This document shows positions 1-7,738 of a stretch of 40,003 bases of DNA, piece by piece. Position numbers and translations under genes: made by a program. The stretch is from an uncultured Alistipes sp. GTDB lineage: Bacteria; Bacteroidota; Bacteroidia; Bacteroidales; Rikenellaceae. The notes beneath the pieces are model-generated. The model was not told the DNA's origin, made no database searches, and saw nothing but the letters and a program-made list of their open reading frames with translations. The stretch spans positions 1-40,003 of the forward strand of contig URTU01000010.1 of NCBI GenBank assembly GCA_900550925.1. Reading direction: 5' to 3'. Position 1 is the stretch's first letter. Each line of letters begins with the position of its first letter.

Positions 1-1033
1 TCTGGATGGCGGGGATACGCGTCGAACCGCCCACGAGGATCACCTCGTCGATCTGGCTGGCCTGCAGGCCGGCGTCACGCAGTGCAAGTTTGCAGGGCTC
101 GACGGTCTTGCGGATCAAGTGGTCACACAGCTGCTCGAACTTGGCACGTGTCAGCGTCATAACCAGGTGCTGCGGAATGCCGTTTACGGGCATGATGTAA
201 GGCAGGTTGATCTCGGTCGAGGTGCTCGACGAAAGTTCGATCTTGGCCTTTTCGGCAGCCTCCTTCAGACGCTGCAGTGCCATCGGGTCCTCACGCAGGT
301 CGACATTGTGTTCGGCCTTGAACGATTCGGCCATGTAGTCGATCAGGACGTGGTCGAAGTCATCACCGCCGAGGTGTGTATCGCCGTTTGTCGATTTCAC
401 TTCGAAGACACCGTCACCAAGTTCGAGGATCGAGATATCGAACGTACCGCCACCGAGGTCGTATACGGCGATCTTCATATCCTTGTTCTTCTTGTCGAGG
501 CCGTATGCCAGAGCGGCTGCGGTCGGCTCGTTGATGATACGCAGAACTTCCAGACCTGCGATCTTGCCGGCATCCTTGGTAGCCTGACGCTGCGAGTCGG
601 AGAAGTATGCCGGCACGGTGATGACGGCTTCGTCGACGGTTGTACCGAGGTAGTCTTCGGCCGTTTTCTTCATCTTCTGAAGGATGATTGCCGAGATCTC
701 CTGCGGGGTGTACTGACGGCCGTCGATATCGACACGCGGGGTATTGTTGTCGCCGCGGACGACATTGTAGGGGACACGGGCAATGTCGGCGCCTACACGG
801 TCGTAGGTTTCGCCCATGAAACGTTTGATCGAGAAGATCGTACGTTTGGGGTTTGTGATGGCCTGACGTTTTGCCGGATCGCCGACCTTACGTTCGTTGG
901 CGTCGGTGAACGCCACGATCGACGGGGTTGTACGGTGACCTTCGCTGTTGGGGATGACAACCGGTTCGTTGCCTTCCATAACCGCTACGCAGGAGTTCGT
1001 CGTTCCTAAATCAATACCAATAATCTTTCCCAT
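1..1033 (-). CDS. dnaK: Molecular chaperone DnaK (Hsp70), 5' part, truncated by window edge
   Basis: ATP-dependent cytoplasmic chaperone working with DnaJ and GrpE. About 344 N-terminal residues are present; the rest of the nucleotide-binding domain and the substrate-binding domain lie outside the window. The start is the ATG at 1033-1031, giving MGKIIGIDLGTTNSCVAVME, the Hsp70 phosphate-1 loop. Further hallmarks read on the minus strand are VPAYFSDSQRQATKDAG, INEPTAAALAYG (connect 1), DLGGGTFDIS (phosphate 2) and, close to the window edge, ILVGGSTRIPAIQ (adenosine motif). No frame break is seen. The upstream region (1034-1413) holds a cluster of TGnCA half-sites that may be a heat-shock operator. 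Identification is near certain; only the missing 3' end limits it. Confidence 0.98.
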   Translation of the reverse strand, partial: MGKIIGIDLGTTNSCVAVMEGNEPVVIPNSEGHRTTPSIVAFTDANERKVGDPAKRQAITNPKRTIFSIKRFMGETYDRVGADIARVPYNVVRGDNNTPRVDIDGRQYTPQEISAIILQKMKKTAEDYLGTTVDEAVITVPAYFSDSQRQATKDAGKIAGLEVLRIINEPTAAALAYGLDKKNKDMKIAVYDLGGGTFDISILELGDGVFEVKSTNGDTHLGGDDFDHVLIDYMAESFKAEHNVDLREDPMALQRLKEAAEKAKIELSSSTSTEINLPYIMPVNGIPQHLVMTLTRAKFEQLCDHLIRKTVEPCKLALRDAGLQASQIDEVILVGGSTRIPAIQ

Positions 1034-1413
1034 AATATTTGATGTTTTTAATTGTTATTATTTTCAGTTTTCGGTCCGTTTTTCGCGGACGCATTAGAGA
1101 TGATCAAACGTTATACCAAAAAACCGATTCGGACCGAATGGCACACAATCGGTCGAAATCGGACTGCCGGTTCTGCCAAATGGCACGCGGGCTGTCAAAA
1201 AATGCTGACACAATGTCATTTTGATTCTGGTATTGGAGGACGTGCCGGTATTTCGATATGGTTACGGAGTTATTTCGTGGTTGTTACGGCCCGGGAGAGT
1301 CCCGTACCCCGGATTATCGATACGCGGCGAGCGATTTCGAGTGAAAAATTTGGACGGTATAAAATATTTTCGTACTTTAGTACCATTGAAATATTATCTA
1401 AAACACTACCGAT
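1034..1413. promoter_or_regulatory. Divergent dnaK / HTH-gene intergenic region with TGnCA inverted repeats
   Basis: 380 bp without a gene between two divergent starts. It holds a run of TGnCA-type half-sites: TGGCA 1139-1143, TGCCA-AA-TGGCA 1174-1185, TGTCA-N8-TGACA 1193-1210 and TGACA-CAA-TGTCA 1206-1218. A further inverted repeat ATTCGG-A-CCGAAT lies at 1127-1139. These sit 100-185 bp upstream of the dnaK ATG. I see no CIRCE element (TTAGCACTC-N9-GAGTGCTAA). A dnaK -33/-7 pair was not found with good spacing; the best minus-strand -7-like sequence ends in AACGTTTG near 1104-1111. The regulatory role is inferred from position and symmetry only. Confidence 0.45.
1349..1380 (+). promoter_or_regulatory. 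Candidate Bacteroidota promoter for the small HTH gene
   Basis: -33 TTTG at 1349-1352 and -7-like TACTTTAG (consensus TAnnTTTG, one mismatch) at 1373-1380, spacer 20 bp. The predicted transcript start near 1387 leaves a leader of about 27 nt before the ATG at 1414. An alternative -7, TATTTTCG at 1365-1372, has no suitably spaced -33. Confidence 0.5.
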
Positions 1414-1659
1414 ATGATTATCACATTCAATGAACTCAGAAGAATCAAGGATAAGCTGCCCAGCGGAAGTTCGCAGCGTATCGCCGATGAACTTGGTATA
1501 GACGTGGAAACAGTTCGCAACTATTTCGGTGGCCGCCATTTCGATGCTGGTCATCCGGTGGGCGCCCACTACGAGAAGGGCCCCGATGGCGGTGTGGTGA
1601 CCTTGGATGATACCACGATTCTCGACGCTGCGATGCGGATCCTGAACGAACAGAAATAG
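1414..1659 (+). CDS. Small helix-turn-helix DNA-binding protein
   Basis: 81-residue protein. Residues about 17-40 form a clear helix-turn-helix: SSQRIADELGID as helix 2 and turn, then VETVRNYFGG as recognition helix. This resembles the HTH of small conserved Bacteroidales regulators rather than any named family I can assign. The C-terminal half (HFDAGHPVGAHYEKG) is basic and aromatic and may add DNA contacts. No ligand domain, membrane segment or signal peptide. It is a single-gene unit: its own promoter (1349-1380) and a strong intrinsic terminator (1709-1735) flank it. It lies divergent from dnaK, so a role in the TGnCA-repeat region is possible but untested. The start is the only ATG matching the promoter. 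Confidence 0.8.
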   Translation: MIITFNELRRIKDKLPSGSSQRIADELGIDVETVRNYFGGRHFDAGHPVGAHYEKGPDGGVVTLDDTTILDAAMRILNEQK

Positions 1660-1708
1660 CCGCCAGGGAGTGAAGCTCCTGGATCGACAACATAGAAAAA
1701 GTTTTGAG

Positions 1709-1735
1709 TGCCGGATTGCGATCCGGCATTTTTTT
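1709..1735 (+). terminator. Intrinsic terminator of the HTH gene
   Basis: Perfect 8-bp stem TGCCGGAT (1709-1716) / ATCCGGCA (1721-1728) with loop TGCG, followed directly by a run of eight T (1728-1735). It lies 50 bp after the stop. Confidence 0.88.
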
Positions 1736-1835
1736 GATAATGCCCGGGGCGCATGCGGGGAATGCCGGAACTTCTCTCCCGGCATAGGCGCTGAGGACGG
1801 ATCCTTGAGGAGTTGCCTCTCCAACGGGCAGCGTA

Positions 1836-1868
1836 TTTGGCAAGCGCCGTATTTATTTTATATATTTG
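1836..1868 (+). promoter_or_regulatory. Promoter for the thioredoxin-fold gene at 1897
   Basis: -33 TTTG at 1836-1839 and a perfect -7 TATATTTG at 1861-1868, spacer 21 bp. Predicted start near 1875, leader about 22 nt. Matches the Bacteroidota primary sigma consensus. Confidence 0.7.
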
Positions 1869-1896
1869 TATATAAATTTAAAACTGTCCATACCTG

Positions 1897-3138
1897 ATGA
1901 AACGATTGTCTGTTTTGCTGCTTTTTGCGTCGCTGGTATTTTGCGGTACGGCCGATGCCGGGCAGCCATTCACCTTGAGCGGCCGGATCGACGGTCTCGA
2001 ACCTGGCGACACCCTGCGGTTCGAACGGATTCTGCTCCCTGAATGGGACCGTGAATTCGCTTTCGACGTTGTGGTGGAGACTCCCGGGACCTTCCGCTAT
2101 GAGGGTACCCAGCCGCATGACCAGTATTACATGATGACCTATCACCCCATGAGCGGCAATGATCCCGTATGCGACCGCTCGGGCAAGGACATCATCGTGA
2201 CTGCCGGCGATACGGTTGTCATGGAGGGTACGGTCGGCGAGATATATTATTGCAGTCTGAGCGGCGGTATTTACGATGATCCGCTGTTGTCGGAGTCGCT
2301 GCGGCTCGACGACTCCCTGGGAGTGATCCGTGGCGGCTATGTAAAACAAATCACCGAGGCATACGAACGCAAGGATACGGTGGCAGGTCGGGAGTATGAG
2401 GCCAAATTCAACCTCTTCTATCAGGACAACCCGGGCGAGGAGCGGCTTCGTGAGGCCAAAAGGATATATTCGGAGGCCAATCCGCAGGGAACGCTGTATA
2501 TTCTCGTTACCCGCATGAGCGATGTGATGTACGATCCGGTCGAGAAGTCGAAGGAGCGGCTGGCATCCTACTCCGAGGAGTTGAGGTCTGGTTATTACGG
2601 GCGGCTGATGGCCGATAAGATCGACGAGATGGAGCGGCTGGCAGAGGGGCGGCCGGCTCCTGATTTTACGGTTGTGTCGACCGACGGGCGCCGGCTTGCC
2701 AAGGCGGACTATGCGGGGCGGTATCTGTTGATTTACCATTGGGGGCTGTGTCCCGGATCGATCTTCCTTGACGGGCAGGTGAAGGAGTTGTACGGCAAAT
2801 ACCGCGGAGAGGGCCTTGAAGTGCTTGGCGTCACCGAATCCATCGCTGTGATCTGTAAGGTTTACGAAGGGTTGCCGGCTGATCAAAAGACCCCGATGGC
2901 CGGTACGGAAGATATACGGCCGGTTCTGGCGGGGATGCTTGAACACGGGTGGACCGAGGTGGAGGTCGAGACAGACTGCCCCGAAAACAAGGCGTTGCTG
3001 GAGTCATACAAGTGTTCGGGCTGGCCGTTTTTCGTGCTGATCGGGCCCGACGGTACGATCCGGGCGCGAGGGTTCAGCGAAGCATTCTTCGCGGCCCGCG
3101 GGATTCTCGACAAGGAGCTCGGCGGCGGCAGTGAATAA
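1897..3138 (+). CDS. Exported thioredoxin-fold (TlpA/AhpC-like) protein with DUF4369-like N-terminal domain
   Basis: 413 residues. Signal peptide at 1-21 (KRLSVLLLFASLVF core, likely cut after the ADA), so periplasmic or envelope-bound. Residues about 25-120 resemble the DUF4369 domain that precedes TlpA-like domains in many Bacteroidota proteins (FTLSGRIDGLEPGDTLRF). Residues about 250-410 are a thioredoxin fold: GRPAPDFTVVSTDGRRL, YLLIYHWGLCPGS, EGLEVLGV and the cis-Pro region SGWPFFVLIGPDGTI. Family members normally have WCxxC; here the first Cys (C285) is kept but the second position is Ser (CPGS), so it cannot form the usual redox disulfide. It may be a monothiol, peroxidase-like or non-redox protein. 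It has its own promoter (1836-1868) and appears monocistronic. Confidence 0.85.
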   Translation: MKRLSVLLLFASLVFCGTADAGQPFTLSGRIDGLEPGDTLRFERILLPEWDREFAFDVVVETPGTFRYEGTQPHDQYYMMTYHPMSGNDPVCDRSGKDIIVTAGDTVVMEGTVGEIYYCSLSGGIYDDPLLSESLRLDDSLGVIRGGYVKQITEAYERKDTVAGREYEAKFNLFYQDNPGEERLREAKRIYSEANPQGTLYILVTRMSDVMYDPVEKSKERLASYSEELRSGYYGRLMADKIDEMERLAEGRPAPDFTVVSTDGRRLAKADYAGRYLLIYHWGLCPGSIFLDGQVKELYGKYRGEGLEVLGVTESIAVICKVYEGLPADQKTPMAGTEDIRPVLAGMLEHGWTEVEVETDCPENKALLESYKCSGWPFFVLIGPDGTIRARGFSEAFFAARGILDKELGGGSE

Positions 3139-3271
3139 CCGCTTTCGGAAGCGGCCCGATATTTAATAAGCGGTCCGATCGCATTGTTCGATTTGGTTGC
3201 TGAGGCAGGCACCAGTGTCGGGGTGCGATCGCTTTATGAAAGTAACGCGTCGAAATTTAGGGCGAATAGGC

Positions 3272-3300
3272 TTGTTTTTAGAGAAAAATTTGTATTTTTG
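3272..3300 (+). promoter_or_regulatory. Promoter for secDF
   Basis: -7 TATTTTTG at 3293-3300, an exact TAnnTTTG match, with TTG at 3272-3274 as -33 (spacer 18 bp). Predicted start near 3307, giving a leader of about 66 nt that is A-rich just before the ATG at 3373. The rest of 3139-3372 shows nothing else recognisable. Confidence 0.6.
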
Positions 3301-3372
3301 CGTCCTATTGGCGTGGTATGCCGAGATGTTTGATCAAAACAAGACAAAAAACAATAACAACCGATTATCAAA

Positions 3373-6300
3373 ATGCAAAACAAAGGCGCAATTAAACTGT
3401 TGATATTCCTTTTGGCAATAGCCTCAGTTTATCAGCTCTCGTTCTCGTTCGCGACACGCAGGGTTGAGAAGAAAGCGGATAACTATGCCGCTACCTATCC
3501 GGCAGAGCTTCAGGATAAGATGAAGCAGCAGTATCTGGATTCGGTCAAGAATCTTCCTGCTTACAACCTGTTGGGAATCATAAAGTATACGTACAAGGAG
3601 TGTCAGGAGAAGGAACTCAATCTGGGTCTGGACCTGAAGGGCGGTATGAACGTCATGCTGGAGATCCAGCAGGGCGACGTCATCAAGGCTCTGTCGGACA
3701 ACAGCCAGGATCCCGAATTCAACGAGGCCCTGTCGATGACCAACGAACAGATGCGTGATGGCGGCGGTGACTACATATCGCTGTTCGTCAAGAACTACCA
3801 GCAGGTTTCGGGCGGCAAACCGCTGGCAATGATCTTCAACACCCCTTCGATGAAGGAGATCAACGCCAACAGTACCGACGACGAGGTGATCAAGGTGCTG
3901 CGCAGCGAGAGCGATGATGCAATATCGTCGTCGTACGACATCCTGCGCAACCGTATCGACCGTTTCGGGGTAACCTCGCCAAATATACAGCGCCTGCCCA
4001 ACTCGAACCGTATTCTGGTCGAGCTGCCCGGTATCAAGGAGCCCGAACGTGTACGTAAGCTCCTCCAGGGTACCGCCTCGCTGGAGTTCTGGGAGACATA
4101 CAACATCGGTGAGCTGTTCACCAACCTCGAACAGGCCGATGCCCAGCTGCGTACGATGCGTGAGGCTGCGGCGAGCGTAGCCGAACCTGCGGCTGAAACC
4201 GAAACGGTGGAGACTGAGACGGTTGAGGTGGCAACGGTTGAGGGTGATACCGCTTCCGAGTCGTCGCTGATCGCCCAGGTGGCCGAGCAGAACGCTTCGG
4301 ATACCACGATGGTCGAAGGCCTTTCGTTCGCCGAGCGCGAGGCTGCAAATCCGCTGTTCGTGCGCCTGCTGCCCGGACAGATCTATTACGACCAGAACAA
4401 CAACATCGTCAACAACCCTGTAATAGGATATGCTTCGGCAGCCGATACCTCCATCGTGAACCGTTATCTGGCCATGCCGCAGATCAAGGCACTCTTCCCG
4501 CGCGACGTCCGCTTCATGTGGAGCGTAAAACCATATGCGGCTCCCGCACCCGCTTCGGAGGAGGAGATGGTCAATCCGTATGACGGCAAGTTCGAGCTCT
4601 ATGCCGTCAAGGTCAACACGTTCGACGGCAAGGCTCCGCTCGACGGCAGCGTCATTACCAATGCCAAGGAGGACTACATGCGGGCCGGTGCCGAGGCTCA
4701 GGTCTCGATGACCATGAACTCGGAAGGTATCCGTGCATGGTCGCAGCTGACGGGTCAGAATATCGGCCGTTCGATTGCAATCGCCCTCGACGGTTATATC
4801 TACTCGGCTCCGACCGTGCAGTCGAAGATCGACGGCGGCCAGTCGCAGATTACAGGTAACTTTACAATCAACGAGGCTAAGGACTTGGCCAACGTCCTCC
4901 GTTCGGGTAAGGTTCGTGCCCCGTCGCGCATCATTCAGGATACGGTCGTAGGTCCGTCGCTCGGTCAGGAGTCGATCAATGCCGGTATCTTCTCGTTCAT
5001 CATCGCGTTCATACTGGTGCTCCTCTACATGGGCCTCTACTACAAGCGCGCCGGTTGGATCGCCTGCATCGCTCTGGTTACCAACCTGCTGTTGCTGATG
5101 GGCTTCCTCGTATCGTTCGGCGCCGTGCTGACCCTCCCGGGTATTGCCGGTATCGTGCTGACGATGGGTATGGCCGTCGATGCAAACGTCATCATCAACG
5201 AACGTATCAAGGAGGAGCTCCGCTCGGGCAAGGGCATGAGCCTCTCGGTTGCCGACGGTTACCGGAATGCTTATTCGGCCATCATCGACGGTCAGCTGAC
5301 CACAATCATTACCGGTATCGTGCTGTTCATCTTCGGTACGGGTCCGGTTCAGGGCTTCGCTACCACCCTTATCATCGGTATCATCACCTCGGTGCTGACC
5401 TCGATCTTTGTAACGCGTCTGATTATTGACGCCGTTGTGGCCAAGAACCCGCAGAAGATGTCCTTCTCGCGCAAATGGTCTGAGAAGCTCCTCTCGAATA
5501 CCAAGTTCGACTTCATCGGCAAACGCCGCATTGCATACTGGATCTCCGGAACCCTGCTGGTACTCTCGATCGGCTCGTTCTTCATCCGTGGCTTCAATAC
5601 CGGTGTCGAGTTCACCGGCGGCCGTGCCTATGTAGTTCGTTTCGACCAGTCGGTATCTGCCGAGGCAGTGCGCCAGAAACTCGAAAACGTATTCCCGGGC
5701 GATGCCAAGAGCGTCAGCCTCGAGGTTAAGCAGTATGGCGGCGACAACCAGATGCGTATCGTAACGCAGTACAAGTACGACGATACGTCGGATGAGGCTA
5801 CTTCCGAAATCGATTCGCTGATCTACAACTCGTTGAAGGATCTCTATACGTACGATATTACGCTTGCGGGCTTTACCAACACCCAGGAGGATGTCAACGG
5901 TATCATTTCGGCCGACAAGATCGGACCTTCGATTGCCCGCGACATGACCCGTTCGGCCGTTCTGGCGGTAGTCTTCTCGCTGATCGCGATCGCACTCTAC
6001 ATCATCATGCGATTCAAGAAGTGGCAGTGGGGTATGGGAGCCGTGGTTTCGCTGACCCACAACGCCCTGCTCGTGATGGGTATCTTCTCGCTGCTGTACG
6101 GCGTACTGCCGTTCGCAATGGAGGTTAACCAGTCGTTCATCGCGGCGATCCTGACCATCATCGGTTACTCGATCAACGATACGGTGGTGATCTTCGACCG
6201 TATCCGCGAATACCAGGCCCTCTATCCCAAACGTTCGATCCGCGAAAATATCAACAAGGCGATCAACTCGACTCTCTCGCGTACGATGAATACCTCGGGT

Positions 6301-6480
6301 ACGACATTCGTAACCCTGTTGGCAATCTTCATCTTCGGCGGCGAGGTGATCCGCGGATTCGTCTTCGCGCTGATGTTCGGTATCGTGGTAGGTACCTATT
6401 CGTCGGTATTCGTTGCGACACCGGTTGCTTACGAGCTGATGAAGAAACACTCCAAGGCGGAAGCAAAGGAGGCAAAATAA
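3373..6480 (+). CDS. secDF: Protein translocase subunit SecDF (fused)
   Basis: 1035-residue inner-membrane protein that uses the proton gradient to help SecYEG complete protein export. The first half is SecD: TM1 at about 6-27, the motif LDLKGGMNVMLEI, the long periplasmic P1 domain, LDGYIYSAP and the TM2-6 block from about residue 535 (AGIAGIVLTMGMAVDANVIINERIKEE). The second half is SecF: TM near 730, GVEFTGGRAYVVRF, then TIIGYSINDTVVIFDRIRE. The fused architecture is usual in Bacteroidota. The SecD P1 domain carries an acidic Thr/Glu/Val-rich low-complexity insert at about residues 265-300 (ETETVETETVEVATVEG). The start ATG follows an A-rich stretch. A strong terminator lies 30 bp downstream. 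Confidence 0.97.
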   Translation: MQNKGAIKLLIFLLAIASVYQLSFSFATRRVEKKADNYAATYPAELQDKMKQQYLDSVKNLPAYNLLGIIKYTYKECQEKELNLGLDLKGGMNVMLEIQQGDVIKALSDNSQDPEFNEALSMTNEQMRDGGGDYISLFVKNYQQVSGGKPLAMIFNTPSMKEINANSTDDEVIKVLRSESDDAISSSYDILRNRIDRFGVTSPNIQRLPNSNRILVELPGIKEPERVRKLLQGTASLEFWETYNIGELFTNLEQADAQLRTMREAAASVAEPAAETETVETETVEVATVEGDTASESSLIAQVAEQNASDTTMVEGLSFAEREAANPLFVRLLPGQIYYDQNNNIVNNPVIGYASAADTSIVNRYLAMPQIKALFPRDVRFMWSVKPYAAPAPASEEEMVNPYDGKFELYAVKVNTFDGKAPLDGSVITNAKEDYMRAGAEAQVSMTMNSEGIRAWSQLTGQNIGRSIAIALDGYIYSAPTVQSKIDGGQSQITGNFTINEAKDLANVLRSGKVRAPSRIIQDTVVGPSLGQESINAGIFSFIIAFILVLLYMGLYYKRAGWIACIALVTNLLLLMGFLVSFGAVLTLPGIAGIVLTMGMAVDANVIINERIKEELRSGKGMSLSVADGYRNAYSAIIDGQLTTIITGIVLFIFGTGPVQGFATTLIIGIITSVLTSIFVTRLIIDAVVAKNPQKMSFSRKWSEKLLSNTKFDFIGKRRIAYWISGTLLVLSIGSFFIRGFNTGVEFTGGRAYVVRFDQSVSAEAVRQKLENVFPGDAKSVSLEVKQYGGDNQMRIVTQYKYDDTSDEATSEIDSLIYNSLKDLYTYDITLAGFTNTQEDVNGIISADKIGPSIARDMTRSAVLAVVFSLIAIALYIIMRFKKWQWGMGAVVSLTHNALLVMGIFSLLYGVLPFAMEVNQSFIAAILTIIGYSINDTVVIFDRIREYQALYPKRSIRENINKAINSTLSRTMNTSGTTFVTLLAIFIFGGEVIRGFVFALMFGIVVGTYSSVFVATPVAYELMKKHSKAEAKEAK

Positions 6481-6508
6481 AAAATCCTCATTCCGAAAAT
6501 AGCATTGG

Positions 6509-6541
6509 AACACCCGCAGATGTTTGCGGGTGTTCTTTTTT
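6509..6541 (+). terminator. Intrinsic terminator of secDF, overlapping the cdaA promoter
   Basis: Perfect 10-bp stem AACACCCGCA (6509-6518) / TGCGGGTGTT (6525-6534), loop GATGTT, followed by C and a run of seven or more T. The loop and right arm contain the TTTG (6523-6526) that serves as -33 box of the next promoter. Confidence 0.9.
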
Positions 6542-6554
6542 TGTTTTACTTTTG
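6523..6554 (+). promoter_or_regulatory. Promoter for cdaA
   Basis: -33 TTTG at 6523-6526 and an exact -7 TACTTTTG at 6547-6554, spacer 20 bp. Predicted start near 6561, which lies 13 nt before the ATG at 6574. The -33 box is part of the secDF terminator hairpin, so both signals share the same bases. Confidence 0.75.
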
Positions 6555-6573
6555 CGTAAACATAGTTTCGACA

Positions 6574-7389
6574 ATGGACTTCATTCATATAACGTTTATC
6601 GACATAGTCGACATCTTTCTGGTAGCGTTGGTGATGTATTACATCTACCGCGTGACGCGCGGAACGAATGCCCCGAGTATCATTACGGGTATCGTCGTAC
6701 TCTATCTGATGTGGGTGATTGTACGGGCGTTGAACATGGAGTTGCTGTCGGCAATTCTGGGTCATTTCATCGGGGTGGGCGTGATAGCGTTGATAGTGGT
6801 GTTCCAGCCCGAAATAAGGCGGTTCCTGCAGATGATAGGCCTCAGGCAGAATCAACAAAACTTCTTTTCACGCATATTCGATTCGGACGGCGATTCGCAG
6901 CTGGATGTTGCGCCGGTCGTGAAGGCCTGCATCGACATGTCGGAGACCAAGACCGGTGCGTTGATCGTCATACAGCAGAAAAGCGATCTGAGTCTGATTG
7001 CCGAGGGGGGTATTGCGATCGATTCGCTGGTATCGTCATCGTTGCTTGAGAATCTGTTTTTCAAGAATTCGCCGTTGCACGACGGTGCGGTAATCCTGAA
7101 CAAGGGACGTATCGTGGCGGCGCGGTGCATATTGCCGTCGACGCAGCTGCAGGTCCCCAAGTCGTACGGTACGCGGCATCGGGCGGCATTGGGCATGAGT
7201 GAGGTATCGGATGCGATCGTGCTGGTTGTGTCGGAGGAGACCGGCGGCATCTCGATCGCACAGGGCGGAGTGATAAAACGTGATATTGCGCCCGAAAATC
7301 TGCAGTCGATTCTGATGCGGCGGCTCAACATGAATGTCAAGCGCAGCCGTTCGGCCGATCGCTTTTTCCGCAAGTTCCGTCGTCAGTAG
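6574..7389 (+). CDS. cdaA: Diadenylate cyclase CdaA (c-di-AMP synthase)
   Basis: 271-residue membrane enzyme that condenses two ATP into c-di-AMP. Three N-terminal membrane helices at about 8-24, 34-53 and 57-78, then the linker FQPEIRRFLQMIG, then the DisA_N catalytic domain. Catalytic motifs are DGA at residues 170-172 (LHDGAVIL) and RHR at 201-203 (GTRHRAALGMSE), plus the SEETGGISIA segment. Size and order match CdaA/DacA (TIGR00159) proteins. I set the start at 6574 (MDFIHITFIDIV) because the promoter -7 box ends at 6554; an upstream in-frame extension from 6505 would begin within the secDF terminator. It is transcribed on its own; the usual glmM or regulator partner is not adjacent. Confidence 0.95.
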   Translation: MDFIHITFIDIVDIFLVALVMYYIYRVTRGTNAPSIITGIVVLYLMWVIVRALNMELLSAILGHFIGVGVIALIVVFQPEIRRFLQMIGLRQNQQNFFSRIFDSDGDSQLDVAPVVKACIDMSETKTGALIVIQQKSDLSLIAEGGIAIDSLVSSSLLENLFFKNSPLHDGAVILNKGRIVAARCILPSTQLQVPKSYGTRHRAALGMSEVSDAIVLVVSEETGGISIAQGGVIKRDIAPENLQSILMRRLNMNVKRSRSADRFFRKFRRQ

Positions 7390-7738
7390 CTATCGTTTGT
7401 TGAGGATAATCTATTGATATACAATTTGTTTTGGTTTGAGATTCCGTGGTTTTCTCCGTCGGGATCCACTGCGTTTTTGAGGCTGGTTGCAAATTGTTAC
7501 AGATAAGCACCTCTTGCTTACGGATTGTAATTACAAGTGGCTTTTCAGGTGTAAATCGACTTCAAAACAGCCTTGCAGAGGCCGCCGTAAGCAAATATTC
7601 CCACGAAAAATATCCTAATTTCGAAAAATTATTATAAATTTGAAGCCGGATCACCCGCAGATTCAGGTGGTTGTTGTGCGTAATTGGGTGGTTGTCACTC
7701 GCTTGCGGCAAAATATTCCAAGTTACGATTTATTATTT
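7390..7738 (+). promoter_or_regulatory. Upstream/leader region of the ilv operon
   Basis: 349 bp without a supported gene. It contains a perfect 12-bp palindrome TTGTAATTACAA (7525-7536). An exact 10-bp inverted repeat pairs TTGCTTACGG (7514-7523) with CCGTAAGCAA (7585-7594), and a competing short hairpin pairs TAAGCA (7504-7509) with TGCTTA (7515-7520). TAAATTTG at 7635-7642 exactly fits the -7 consensus, but no well placed -33 TTTG is visible, so the promoter is weakly supported. GGTGGTTGT occurs twice, at 7666-7674 and 7687-7695, 21 bp apart; read in the ilvD frame this stretch is rich in Val codons. A role in branched-chain amino acid control is inferred. Confidence 0.45.

Noticed and set aside
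1034..1413. CIRCE/HrcA operator or sigma-54 promoter for dnaK
   Set aside because: The TTAGCACTC/GAGTGCTAA pair is absent; TGGCAC occurs but without a TTGC partner at the right distance.
3424..6858. 1144-codon open frame antisense to secDF and cdaA
   Set aside because: It mirrors the sense genes, has no start signal or recognisable domain, and its length follows from codon bias that avoids TTA, CTA and TCA on the sense strand.
7446..7637. 63-codon frame upstream of ilvD as a leader peptide
   Set aside because: Not enriched in Val, Leu or Ile in a run, no terminator after it, and it overlaps the inverted repeats.
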